Origin: Lumbricus rubellus
Lineage: Eukaryota; Annelida; Clitellata; Crassiclitellata; Lumbricidae
DNA length: 64,000 bases
Direction of reading: 5' to 3'
Assembly: GCA_945859605.1 (NCBI GenBank)
Contig: OX243815.1
Span: 33,457,410 to 33,521,409, forward strand
Positions 12,601 through 23,094 of the stretch are shown here, piece after piece. Under the pieces are notes generated by a model. It saw only the letters and a program-made list of their open reading frames with translations, was not told the DNA's origin and made no database searches. The position numbers and the translations under genes were made by a program. Position 1 is the first letter of the stretch. Each line of letters opens with the position of its first letter.

Positions 12601-15600
12601 ACTGTTGTATGCATGTATGTATGACATTGTATGTATGTATGAGCACTTATTATGGTGTCCCGTCAAGACTTCAAGAATTTCTACTCAGAGGTGCTCTCCC
12701 AACTACAGCACGGACACTGAATCGAAGTTTCACGCCAACGCTCATGAACAATTGCGAATGAAGGTTCGTGAGGTGAATTCAGACGCGATTAACTGCACCT
12801 GAAATTCAAATTTCTTATTGGTTGTGCTTATAAAAGACTGTTGAGGAATCATCTCCTTATTTGCCTGCTCTATTTATGTTGCATTCATGGCTTAGTACTG
12901 ATTTTTATTGTTCAGATTATTCTTAAACACTTGAACTTATTGCGTTACAGTGTTTGTGCTTAACAAGGCCAGTAATTCAGATTTTCGGCCGAACATGAAG
13001 AAGGAGATGTGCTCGGTTTTGGAGCATCACATGGCAAACTCCAAGCTCCGATTCAAAGGTAAAAATTGTTTTATTTCTAAGATTTTAAGCCCATTGTTTG
13101 AAGCTGCTTGGTACTATAGTAGTATTTTGAATCCCATCAAGCAAAAACACTACTGTATACAACTATAATGTAATACTGTTAACGAAAAGAGAAATTCGTG
13201 TAATATTTTGTATGTTGTGTCTTATGTGTCATTAGAATCTTTGTTATAGCAGTCTTTCATTTAATGGTGTCTACTAAAAGTGAGTGAGAAACCAGTGATT
13301 AAATCGATTGAAGTTTATTCCATAAAACACCGATTGTACATTCTTTATGTGCTGAATTGATCTATGCTGATTGGAAATCCACATTTTACATATTAATTTG
13401 TTTAATCGATATGACCCATCTTGGCTATGAAATTGTGGATATTTACAACCCTTGCAGCAACCAGTATTTAACTAAAATTGTCCACCACAGAACCACAATT
13501 TGTTTACTCTATATATTCTTCACACTTTGTGTGCGAAGTAAATTTCATCTGTAAATCTACAAAATGTGTGAAAATCATCTTTGGCTTTGGACAATTGCAA
13601 TGTGTAGTAACACTTAGTATAATAGTGAAGTGCATCATTTTGGGATCCAGTTGCGATTGAAAATATTGCTAATCCTGTTTAACTGGGTTGTTTTTCAATG
13701 TATGTGAAAATGAAAAAATTGCAGATCAGTTCAGCTGAAAGTGCATAACCACTGATGCAAAAATATTTTTTATATGGTGTGTTAGACCATTAACTGCATT
13801 GCAAGTGCAACAAATGCATAGGAGAAAGGCATCTGCTGATTTCCACAGACAATACGACATAGTTGTTACATCATAGCATGTGCATTGTGCAATGAATAAG
13901 TTGCTGCAATGTTATACTTCCAGCTGGGTAAAAGAGGAAATAAGTCAACACAGTTAATGTTTCTTTGTCAGGACACAGTTGAAGTTGCTCTACGTGATGC
14001 CTTGATATATTTTATATTTTGTCCACCTTGCTTAAAGTCTGATGGTTTTGGGTTGTTTTAAGGAATGCCAGAGACCGGTAGGATTCCAGTTCTGCCATCT
14101 GCTAACCGAATTGTAAAGGCTTCAGCGATAAAAGATTCAGTCAACTTTTTCATGTTGCCACGAAAACCAGAAAAGAAATCTGCTGCGGATAAATACAAAG
14201 GTTTCTTCTGAGTTTCTCTTTTAACTTTTGTTTGCATTCTAAACACGATGATGTTTGGAGAGAAAGAGAGAGAGTGAGTTACTTAGTAAGTACTGCTGAT
14301 GGTGGCCACGACTTCAGTTCCAGTTATATGGTCTCACTTATTTGACTGAGACTATGAGTGTCACGCTTTTATGTTCATAGAATATGTGTTCAAATTTAGT
14401 ATGAACTGATTATTTACTAGCAGCTTCGTAATTTAATTACTCATTAAGTCAGTAAAATAGGAATAGTGCCTTTCACCTCTTAGCTAACAGGCGGAAATAA
14501 ACCCTTTTGCAGCTTCTTCTAAGTAGTAATCAGTGGGTGACTGCCTATGCTTGAGGCAGCCATTATAAAGTAAGGCTTTAATGGCAAAAATTTTAATATT
14601 TAAGAGTGAAAAAAATGGAAATGAACTTACAGAGAATATTCAGTGATTTAATTATGCTTCTTATAGTTATCTAGTTATATACTGCTCTTTGTCTTTGTTC
14701 TTTATACCTTAACTAACAGGCGGGAATAAGCCCTAAAGAATAAGTTTGTTTTTAGCATAGATTTAAAAGCATCCACTGAGTCAGTCTATTGACTGCCTAT
14801 GCTTGAGGCAGCCATTATAAAGTAAGGCTTTAATGGCAAAAATTTCAATATTTAAGAGTGAAAAAAATGGAAGTGAACTTACAGAGAATATTCAGTGATT
14901 TAATTATGCTTCTTATAGTTATCTAGTTATATACTGCTCTGGTATGTGGATTGTGTAATCATGTGGAATGTGTAAACAGCTAGCAGGTAAATTTGTCACC
15001 ACTTTACATGCATACACACAGTTGTTTGTAATGTTACCAACTTACCATGTCTCATTTCTTTTAACCCTTTACCAGTTAATTTTTAAATTTTAAGCCCGTT
15101 TTCAGCAGATATTCTCGGGGCAAACGGGTAAAAGATTAAAGAGCAGTGCATTGTTTTTTCTGACAATCAAATAGCTGTTCTCTTGAAGGTGGAGAAGATC
15201 AGCTGACTGGATTTGTTGGTCATCCAGGTTTTGAGGAACTTCTAATGAACCTAAACCATCGCTTGCTGTCCGTTCCTCGCCAGCTTCCGACACCAGCCGC
15301 TCTGTCAGAGAAGACCTGGTCAGTTGATATGTCATTGTCAGACTTAAGAACAGACACTCTGTGCACATTTAGCAGTTGATGGAAATTGACATTTGTTGAT
15401 CATAATGAAGACTTGTATGAATGACTTCAGTTGATATTAAACCGTTCTAATGCATCTTTGATTGCCATGAAATGACTGAAGTAGAATCCTTGTTACACCA
15501 TGTCATTCTTGTGTGACTTCAGATATATAAGACAGTTGCTGCAATGGACTCAATGTTAAGAAAAGAGATTGTTAATGCTTGCAAACTATTTCTGTAGGGC

Positions 15601-15921
15601 TGTGGTAGTGTCATGCTAGAGACATGAGTTTCACTATTAGTCTGTCACTGTTGTTATAATAAATCAATATTGGATTTTTAAGTTTTTCTTCATTTTTTAC
15701 CACGACATAATGGTGATTGCTGAACCTGTTCAATACAATGTGACTGATTAGTGGATTGACCAAATGACTGTGGCAGTGTTGTTGATGTGGTGTGAATGAT
15801 GAGTCGTACCGTAATAAGAAATGATGTCATTTGTTTTTTCAGGTTCCACTATGCTTGCAGAGTGTGGGAGTTCATCAAGAGATCACAGATGGTTTCAGAT
15901 TACAATCGCCTGCTGTCTTGA
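3655..15921 (+). CDS. SMG9: SMG9, nonsense-mediated mRNA decay factor (13 exons; N-terminal exon missing)
   Basis: SMG9 forms the SMG1C complex with SMG8 and the SMG1 kinase and helps control UPF1 phosphorylation in nonsense-mediated decay. Exons read here: 3655-3735, 3978-4079, 5117-5309, 5667-5755, 6831-6943, 8138-8249, 8931-9026, 11847-11932, 12202-12302, 12951-13058, 14063-14200, 15189-15318, 15843-15921 (TGA). All junctions use GT/AG and keep phase, giving 475 codons plus stop; human SMG9 is about 520 aa, so roughly the first 45 residues are unaccounted for. Diagnostic text: the low-complexity segment TPVILTKP, the P-loop GMQGVGKST (exon 5), YGIDMFVTEERTILLDSQ, TVCHVVIVAVDWF (exon 8), VFVLNKA, GHPGFEELL and the C-terminal WFHYACRVWEF. 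The donor at 5310 (GTGCGG) is weak but required by phase. Introns carry LINE tails, a foldback element and a TTAA MITE. Confidence 0.93.
5385..5475 (+). repeat. SINE/LINE tail remnant
   Basis: Contains TAGCGCCATTTCAAGCTCC followed by TCAGAGGCACTCCCGACT. This is a degraded copy of the tail seen at 29,445-29,490 and 36,630-36,690. It lies in SMG9 intron 3. Confidence 0.5.
6214..6650 (-). repeat. CR1/L2-like LINE 3' fragment with ATTC tail
   Basis: A minus-strand ORF of 118 codons (6267-6623) reads DVLHWLPLKQRI ... WNGLPLNLCSL, the C-terminal tail of a CR1/L2-type LINE polyprotein. It ends in (ATTC)n at 6214-6232 next to TATATAGCGCCTCTTCAAG. It is 5'-truncated, as is usual for LINEs, and sits in SMG9 intron 4. 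Confidence 0.8.
8861..8935 (+). repeat. 43-bp offset duplication at the SMG9 exon 7 acceptor
   Basis: AATTAGACTTTGTATTTGTT occurs at 8861 and again at 8904, each followed by a CAG-ACAAT acceptor-like end (AACAG at 8898, TTTCAG at 8930). The second is the acceptor that keeps the SMG9 reading frame. Using the first would add 32 nt and shift the frame. Confidence 0.75.
9688..10869. mobile_element. Mariner-type foldback element, TA target site
   Basis: The ends are CAGGGTGGGCCATAAAAAAG and its reverse complement, flanked by TA on both sides (9686-9687, 10870-10871). The terminal repeat continues well beyond 80 bp through a CCATATCTTGGCCA-like segment. Each arm also contains internal tandem copies of a roughly 200-bp module (AAGTAAGAATTTCAAAATGA ... 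GGCCAGATTTCATC ... CACCGTTTTTTGACGATTC), inverted between arms. A unique centre lies at about 10,150-10,430 and has no recognisable transposase. Located in SMG9 intron 7. The TA duplication fits Tc1/mariner; the family is inferred from the ends only. Confidence 0.8.
12655..12795 (+). repeat. Degenerate SINE body fragment
   Basis: ACTCAGAGGTGCTCTCCCAA ... ACAGCACGGACACTGAATCG ... GAACAATTGCGAATGAAGG is a diverged copy of the body of the SINE at 36,610-36,840. It is inside SMG9 intron 9, just after short (TGTA)n microsatellites at 12,604-12,645. Confidence 0.55.
14470..14940. repeat. 150-bp direct duplication with LINE-tail remnants
   Basis: Positions 14539-14688 and 14791-14940 are almost the same 150-bp sequence (GACTGCCTATGCTTGAGGCA ... 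ATACTGCTCT). Before each copy lies AACAGGCGG(A/G)AATAA(A/G)CCC. The minus strand at about 14,705-14,790 reads like a LINE C-terminal tail (SVDAFKSMLKTNLF), so the unit seems to be a locally duplicated LINE fragment. It is in SMG9 intron 11. Confidence 0.75.
15061..15139. mobile_element. 71-bp TTAA-flanked MITE (piggyBac-like), copy 1
   Basis: TTAA (15061-15064) and TTAA (15136-15139) flank a 71-bp sequence. Its ends form an imperfect inverted repeat, CCCTTTACCAGTT against the complement of AACGGGTAAAAGA. A second copy of the same length is at 46,066-46,144. TTAA duplication with CCC(T)-starting ends is typical of piggyBac-type elements. This copy is in SMG9 intron 11. Confidence 0.75.
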
Positions 15922-18320
15922 ACGACGTCGACAGCAGAACCATCGGAAGAAGAAGAAGAAGACCGTCTACACTGCAAACGAAGTTTACATCACGTAGCGA
16001 CATCAGCCAAAGAAGAAGTCACACAAAAGATGAGGTGCCGTATGGATCATCCTCTTCCTCCTCCTCCTCCTCATCCTGCCAAAGCTGAGGCTGCTGCAGC
16101 TGCTGCTGCTGCTGATGCAGGTCTTAAGGAGGAGTCATCTGTTAACGTAGTCCGTGAAAGAACCACCGTCCGGGGTCCGTTGAACCGACGATGACGACGA
16201 CCAGCCTCACTGGAGCTCTCTCGTTTACTGCTCGTCAGTCACAGCAGCGGTGGCTGTGTGATGATGATGAGAATGAGAATTGATCAGTGACATTGCCGTA
16301 AAGCGTTTGACTCATATCGTACTTTCTAATGTTCGGAGTTGTGTGGAAAAGCGTCGAAAGGTTCTTATTACAGAAAATAATTCCAATGAATGTGTCTCAC
16401 ATAGACTAACACTCTTATTGTCTCTCCATCTAACGCTCAAGTAATTTTCCTTGGTTCTGAAATGAAAACAATGGAAACATCACTGTCCTGTAATAATTTT
16501 ATTTTAAGTCAGATTTTGTTAGCTTCAATTTTGCATTTTGATTTTTCACATTCTAAAGCACTGTTTATTTTTAAGTGAATGTAAATTCAGATTGTGCTAG
16601 AACTTGGGTGAGCTCATACTATTGAATATTTTTCATTTTCACCATTGCATTACATTACATTACACTGGGGTTCTGATTGTATGTGGTGAGGAATAACTGG
16701 GAAGAAAAAAGTGTTGGAAGTCTGACATATTTTGGATCCTGTGTTGAATATTCTTCTGTGTTATTAGTTTGATTGGTTTACTAGCTTTGAAGGAATGCAG
16801 ATTCTCTACATGAATTACTGTTTGGTGGGAATTGAATATTTGATAACTGAATGGCAAGTATTTGACAGAAGTATTCGGTTAAATACACTCTGTTTGCAGT
16901 TATGTTAAACTATGTAAACGAAAGGTGTTATTTTGAGGTGTGATAATTTTCAGGAGAGCAATGGTGATGATGATGGCTATTTTATTCATTTGGTTTTTTT
17001 TGTATGGCAGCAGAATTTAGTGATCATTTTGAGACAGGTGCCGATCACACTGTGTCGGCCTTTAAGTCAAGTTGACAGGAAACTCAAAGGCCGGAGATAC
17101 TTTGAAGTTGTATGAACTTGTAGAGATGTGAAACAGACGTAATTATTTTGTGCTGAACTTGGACTGCTTAGAAAATATGCTATTGGTTTTTTTAGGTACT
17201 TAAAACAACTCTATTAATATTGTTTTGCATGCATTCATTAATCACACAACAGTTTCTGGACACTGACAAAAGGCTAAGATGCGTATGTTGCTTTATTTTG
17301 TTAGGCAGAATTATTACTAACAATAATAATAGCACGTTTATAATTCTGCACCCACATACTGTCCTTTAGAGGTTAATGCTCAAAGCAGGTAAACTTTATT
17401 TTTTGATAATGACTATGACATCACTTAACATTCTGAAGTTCTGAGAGATGGATAATATGTCCGTGATGAAGCAGATGTACTGGAATCATTGTCTAAAATA
17501 ATGTAGAAATCCTTTTTCTGTGCTAGCATATCTGCTAAAATGTGTTTGCTGGCCAACCCCGCATGTCACAGCGAAATTGTTTTATTGTGTGGTGTGTGGT
17601 GTGTGCTATCTGCTGCAGCATCTGTTGTTCAGTTGGAATTGATTGCTTTCATCATCGTGTTTGGACGAGACAGAATATCTTCGCTTGTTTCAATGATAAG
17701 TGACGCAAGTTGCATGTGAATACTTCCAAATCTGTTGGTCAGATTGAATAGCCAAGACTATTCTTTTAACATTTTGACGACAAGCATGTACTAAATGTGA
17801 CTGGGAACCAGTGCAGCTCATTGATAGAGTGTTAATAGATTTCAAAATCCTGATCTACACTGAAAGAACAATTGACTTAACCTGCACTTATTTGGGAAAT
17901 CCTTGCTGAAATAGTCCTGATATGCATACTGCATGGTTTGAATTGGAATTTATTTACACACATGGGATGCTTTTGGTGTTGCTGTATTTTAATTGAAATG
18001 TTCTTACTTATTATGTTTCTTCATTTGAATTGAGAAACAATAAGAATTTGAAAAGTATAAAGGTTGTTGGTCAAATGTCTGAAAAAAATTTCAGCTGTTA
18101 AGAAGTTAAGGTTGTGTCTAGCAGTCCACTGCAATTGTTTAAGAATCTTACAGATAAGTAGATGTTGAGCATTGCAGGGTTCTTGTCAAATGGTTACTGT
18201 GTGTATGAATCTGTGGGAGGGGATAGGGTGTCTCAGTTTGTGGTCAGTCCACTTTTTTGGGTTGGGCGAATGTGCCATTGTTGATGAGGGTTGTGTCTAC
18301 TGTTCAGCTGAACGATGCTG
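15922..18320 (+). other. SMG9 3' flank, probable 3' UTR then intergenic
   Basis: After the SMG9 stop codon there is low-complexity sequence (GAAGAA, TCC and GCT runs to about 16,120), then AT-rich DNA. I see no coding similarity, and I did not assign a poly(A) site. Confidence 0.4.
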
Positions 18321-18324
18321 TCGA

Positions 18325-18405
18325 TTAAGAACGTTGTCTGTGAAGAACACGTTGTCTATGAAGAACGCGTTGTCTATGAAGAACGCGTTGTCTGTGAAGA
18401 CGTCA
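18325..18405 (+). repeat. 18-bp tandem repeat
   Basis: About four copies of an 18-bp unit with core GAAGAACGCGTTGTCTATG, with T/C and A/G variants. No coding role is indicated. Confidence 0.7.
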
Positions 18406-18409
18406 GGTG

Positions 18410-19010
18410 ATTGTGAAACATTCACATTGCTTAAGAAAGTGATGGAATTTACACGACTTTTAATGTATAGAATATTGTTTGCTTCTGGCGGAATGCACAT
18501 CAAATTTGACTTTATATTATTTCTGTCAGAGTTTTTGATGATTATATCGTTTTAATCTATTCTGCTACATTACTGTGTGCATAACTTTTTCTTATTTGCT
18601 TTATTACATGAGTTTATGGCTATTTCATAACTGACAGAGGTGGTTATAATGGCAGAAGTCTATGAAGTCCATTGTTTACAGACAATATGAAGAAGTGTGC
18701 AGTTGTATCTTGTATGGATGATACAATTGTCTGGGCATTTATATAGCACCTTTTGGAAATTGTCACAAGCAATGTCCAACAGATCTCATCAGGTTCTCCA
18801 TGGAGAAATTGAAGGCATACTTTTGGATGGGTTATTGATTGTAGAGCAATATGGATGAATACAGTTGTTGAAAATTGTTCCAACCATTTTTCTAGTTTTG
18901 GTGATTCAGATGCCCCTCCCTTGAAGAAGTTTCATACATTCATTGCTCGTTTGACTTCCACGACATCTAGAGGAATTGGAGAAATTGTCTGTCCCACACA
19001 CAGAGAGAGA

Positions 19011-19052
<42 letters not shown>

Positions 19053-19960
19053 CATTTTATGTCTAAAGGCTAGTTCTTTAAAATTAGCAGAAGCTTCTAC
19101 ATTTCATTAGGAAACAGATTTGATCACAATTATAAGTACGTTGATTAATGCCACAATAATTGAATAATTGCGGTGCACTCAGCTGGTGAACTTTATTGTG
19201 CTATAAGGACAATGAGCAGAGAATAATAAATCTCGATTATTATTACAGTACATAGTTAACTTACTGCGGCAATCATTGGCAGATTATAGAGTTTTTGACT
19301 GAGGTGCACGAATATAATCTGAAGCTGTATTCTTTCATGCGCATGTCTTGTCTGTTTTGTTTACTTTGCACCTCTGTGTTTCCATGAAATAGTTGAGTAT
19401 ATGTGTAAAATAGAACTCTTCTAAAAGCATGATGCTTGCTGTGCGGTTGTGCTTGTCAGTGCTTTCATTATAAGCGAATTTTGATGGATGTTACAAAGCT
19501 AGCTGAACATGTCCATTGGTTTGGGATCAGTGACTACCATTGCAAGTTGCTTCGTTAAAATAGTTGCATTAACTTCTGTGAATGTTTTCATCTGTCGAGA
19601 AGTCTACATATTATAATTATCTTTCAAATGAAGAAGCAGACAGACTAGACCTGTCCTAGGTTCTAATTTGTGTTGAACTTAAATATTAGTTTCCATTTGT
19701 TTTCATGTCTAGCATACATTTAATCGATTGTTACACTACACAGTTACCATTTCAAGCACTTTTATGGTTTAATGAATATTTGGAACTAACACAATGTTTG
19801 AATTACAGCACTTAACACTCATGCAAAATCATGTTATAGAACTGTCAAAACTTATACATGTAGCTGTGTTCAAATAAATATCTGGTTGTGATGTCATGAC
19901 ATTGTGATTAAGTAAATTTGCAAGTTTTCTGTCCACATCTGTCCAAATTGATTTCTATCT
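18410..19960. other. No gene seen; (GA)n microsatellite
   Basis: AT-rich intergenic DNA. The one clear feature is a (GA)n run at 19,005-19,050. No ORF resembles a known protein. Confidence 0.4.
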
Positions 19961-19977
19961 CGGAGCGAGTCCCCTGC

Positions 19978-20058
19978 ATCTATGCTGTATTCATTTATGC
20001 TGTATTCATCCATGCTGTATTCATTTATGCTGTATTCATTTATGCTGGTATATCTGAT
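19978..20058 (+). repeat. 16-bp tandem repeat
   Basis: About five copies of a 16-bp unit with core ATGCTGTATTCAT(T/C), from TATGCTGTATTCATTT to ATGCTGGTATATC. Confidence 0.7.
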
Positions 20059-20576
20059 GATGGAAATCAAATGGCTGTGACATAGATCTGAAATAATGTG
20101 TGCTATCTAGAGCGTTTCAACTTTATCGTCAGGGATCTAAGAACTGAAAGAGGAAATTGAGCAGAACTGAAACTTGGCTGTTAAGTTTAAGAATGAATTG
20201 GCACGGCGGAAGGGGTGTTGCAAGGATAAAAATTTTGGGGTCTCCAATGTTCATGGTGCAGAGTGCACAAAATAATTGGAAAAATTCCAGAAATTTTCTT
20301 GAGATATTGAACCTGTAAACCTGCACAAATATGCCCATGCTCAAAGAGTATTTGTAGCTTTACAGCCAGTGTTATTCATGTGTTTTTTGTTGTTTAGGAG
20401 GCACACTTTGATTTTCTTACATATATAATTTGTGGAACTTGGCTTATTATTATGTTGCCTGTATACTTTAGTTAAGTTTTATTTCACTTTAACGGTTTAT
20501 TGGCTCTGTTATGTCTGCAAGCATATCTGTTTTGTTTTTGTTTTTTTCTGATTGTGAAATAACAGGAATCGAAGAG

Positions 20577-20784
20577 TATGACAATGCATTGAGAACGTTG
20601 TGTATGACAATGCATTGAGAACATTGTGTATGACAATGCATTGAGAACGTTGTGTATGACAATGCATTGAGAACATTGTGTATGACAATGCATTGAGAAC
20701 GTTGTGTATGACAATGCATTGAGAACATTGTGTATGACAATGCATTGAGAATGTTGTGTATGACAATGCATTGAGAACACTGTG
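20577..20784 (+). repeat. 26-bp minisatellite with 52-bp higher-order period
   Basis: Eight copies of a 26-bp unit (TATGACAATGCATTGAGAAC plus a variable end) fill exactly 208 bp. Units alternate CGTTGTG and CATTGTG at their ends for the first six copies, so the true period there is a 52-bp dimer. It is open on the minus strand in three frames, an artefact of unit length and not evidence of a gene. Confidence 0.9.
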
Positions 20785-20829
20785 TCTGCACTGCAGCTGC
20801 TCTGTAGATTAGTTGTAACTATAGGTGAA

Positions 20830-21980
20830 GAAAATCGAGACAGTTCACTGTAATATCGTAGCTGTGCAGAAGCTATTAACACTTAATGAACACTTAAAGA
20901 AAAGTTTACTTGGGACTTTTGGAGTTATTTTAAGCTTGTCTGGGTTTATTTACCCTTGGTTAGGCTTTTTTCTTCTGCATATTGACCAAGGAAGAATTGC
21001 ACAATGGGTTGCGTTATTTAATTTGAAAAATCCGAATCTTTGCAATCCCGGAAAATGGGATTCCATGTTTTTCAATCCCGGGATTATAAGAAGGCTGGGA
21101 TTACATTCCCTAGTCACCGAGATTGAATTTATGCCATTGTTGATTAACTCAATGAGACGTCGTTTTTTATAATAGCAATTTATAGTTCGTCAAATTATCA
21201 TTCATCAGTGAACTTTTTGCATAAAATAACTGTTCACATCTCTCAAAATTATTACAGATCTGTTAAAGTGACTATTCTGAGAACTGCCAAAAGGCTTACA
21301 ACCCATTTTAACAACCTACTATTTTGACATAATATAGCACTTTAAATAATTTATAACATCATGACAGTCTAAATACAGTGAGGTAGCAAGAATGACTCAA
21401 TCATGCAGTTGGCCTATGTGGCCTATTGCCAGTAACTAATGACTTGTGTCGGTTGTCTGAAGAAAGTCCGATTATACCTTTCATACAGACCTACTGTATT
21501 ATGTGTCCAGAATAATTATAGTATATTACAACAGGCCTCTATTTCGATATAAGATCTTACCCTATAATTACTTCTGTACGTCTATGCTGGCCTCAGCCTA
21601 AACTTTCTTCCTTAGGTCTGACAAATGGCGAAACTCGAGCAGCAGTCGTGTACTCGGATGTCGTCCGACCGCCGTCTCTTCAACCACTGTCTTTAGATGT
21701 CGTCTGTTTGCCGATCAGTTTAACATCGATCGATATACTGTCTTGACATGCGCAGTTCGCTCATGGCCGACAGTTGCGTGGTACGATGACTTCGGAATGG
21801 GTCTGGCGACAAGACATTTCGGATCCCCATCGTCAGACCGTGGGAGCCGACTAGCCTAAGATTTAACTCGCTGACGGAGAGGCGCATAGGACGTGGGCCT
21901 GTGCTCTGACCGATCTAGCTGACTGTAGTGCCAGCAGCTCCCTTACTTTGTGGCATTGTCTAATCGACTGTCATTGTCTA
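20830..21980. other. Intergenic, no gene recognised
   Basis: A cluster of CCCGGGATT-like short palindromic words lies at 21,040-21,110. The rest, including the more GC-rich 21,600-21,950 block downstream of the GTPase gene, shows no protein similarity. Confidence 0.35.
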
Positions 21981-21983
21981 AGC

Positions 21984-22516
21984 TTATAGAATGATGCATT
22001 GTCTTTGATTGGGTTTGACGGCTAATTGTCTGCTTCGAATCGATGCACTGGCTGCTCTTTGGAAGACATCCTCAACGCCATCCCTTCCCTTGGCAGAGCA
22101 TTCGACATAAACACAGCTGGCACCAATCGTCTGAGCCAGGGCCAGTCCATCTTCCATGCTGATCGGTCCTTGGTGACACTTCGCCAATCGGTCGACTGTC
22201 TTGCTGTCGGTGCGCAGGTCGGTCTTCGTCGCGACAAGGACGACGGGAACGGTGGTCGAGAAATGTCGCACTTCCGGAATCCATTTTCTCGTGACGTTGT
22301 AGAAGCTGTCTGGACTGTCGACAGCGAAGCAGACGACAAAGACATCGGTCGATGGATAGGAGATCGGTCGAAGCATGTCGTAGTTCTCCTGACCAGCAGT
22401 GTCCCACAACACCATCGATACCTTCTGATGATGATGATGCTCAACACTGTCTACCTATATATACATACACACACCAACACAAACGACCAATATAATGACA
22501 CTGAATGGACCTGCAT

Positions 22517-22566
<50 letters not shown>

Positions 22567-23094
22567 CACAGAAAGACGAAGGGAAGGAGAAGCAAAGACA
22601 GACAGATGACTCTGAGACAACTAAGAAAGTGATGCTGCCAGGGTGAGAATTGGCAGAGGGGGCTTGGAGGGTTTCAACCCCCCCCCCAGTCTTAGAGCCC
22701 CATGTTAAAGTCTGTTTTTAACACCCCGATTCCAAGTGGATAATGGTCCAACCCCCCAACCCAGTTTGTTTTTCACAATTCTTACACTGGATGCTGCTAT
22801 CGCATCATCATCATCATCATCATCAATTTATCATCTGCTGCTGCTGCGTACCTGTATGTCGACGAGATGTGTTTCGAAGATCGTAGGAACGTATATTTCT
22901 GGGAAGGCTTGATGGATGTAAGTGGACAGTAGAGATGTCTTGCCACAGTTGCCATCACCAACAACGACCAGTTTGTATCTTGGCGTCATCATCATCGTCG
23001 TCGTCGTCACTTCTTTTGACGCTGACGTCGTCGTCATCTTTCCTTTCGTCTTCAACTTCATCACTAATATCACAACTAGCCTATAACGACTCAA
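21984..23094 (-). CDS. Rho-family small GTPase (two exons)
   Basis: A membrane-anchored GTP switch of the Rho/Rac/Cdc42 family. Exon 1 is 23094-22852 (donor GTACGC after ...VDIQ); exon 2 is 22454-21984 (acceptor ATATAG, phase 0, TAA stop). Motifs: G1 GDGNCGKT, switch [19 protein letters not shown]3 [11 protein letters not shown]4 TKTD, G5 ECSAK, and the Rho insert region before G5. The C-terminus CIIL is a CAAX box whose final Leu predicts geranylgeranylation. From the first Met the protein is 237 aa. This includes a roughly 35-residue Thr/Lys/Met-rich N-terminal extension; starting at the Met before TPRYKLVV would give about 200 aa, closer to family size, so the start is uncertain. A (CAT)4 run puts HHHH just after the exon junction, between switch I and G3. 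It is nearest the Rho subgroup; I do not assign an ortholog. Confidence 0.88.
22528..22562. repeat. (TA)n microsatellite in GTPase intron
   Basis: Alternating TA run of about 34 bp in the single intron (22455-22851), following (CA)n. An ATC run at 22,803-22,825 lies close to the exon 1 donor. Confidence 0.85.

Noticed and set aside
20577..20784. CRISPR array
   Set aside because: Repeats are contiguous with no unique spacers and the DNA is eukaryotic. The same holds for the arrays at 32.7, 40.7, 46.6 and 63.7 kb.
20484..20882. 132-codon minus-strand ORF rich in Cys/His/Gln
   Set aside because: It is the 26-bp minisatellite; the three minus-strand frames carry overlapping open stretches of the same repeat.
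22026..22646. 206-codon plus-strand ORF
   Set aside because: Antisense to the Rho GTPase exon 2, which has clear family motifs.
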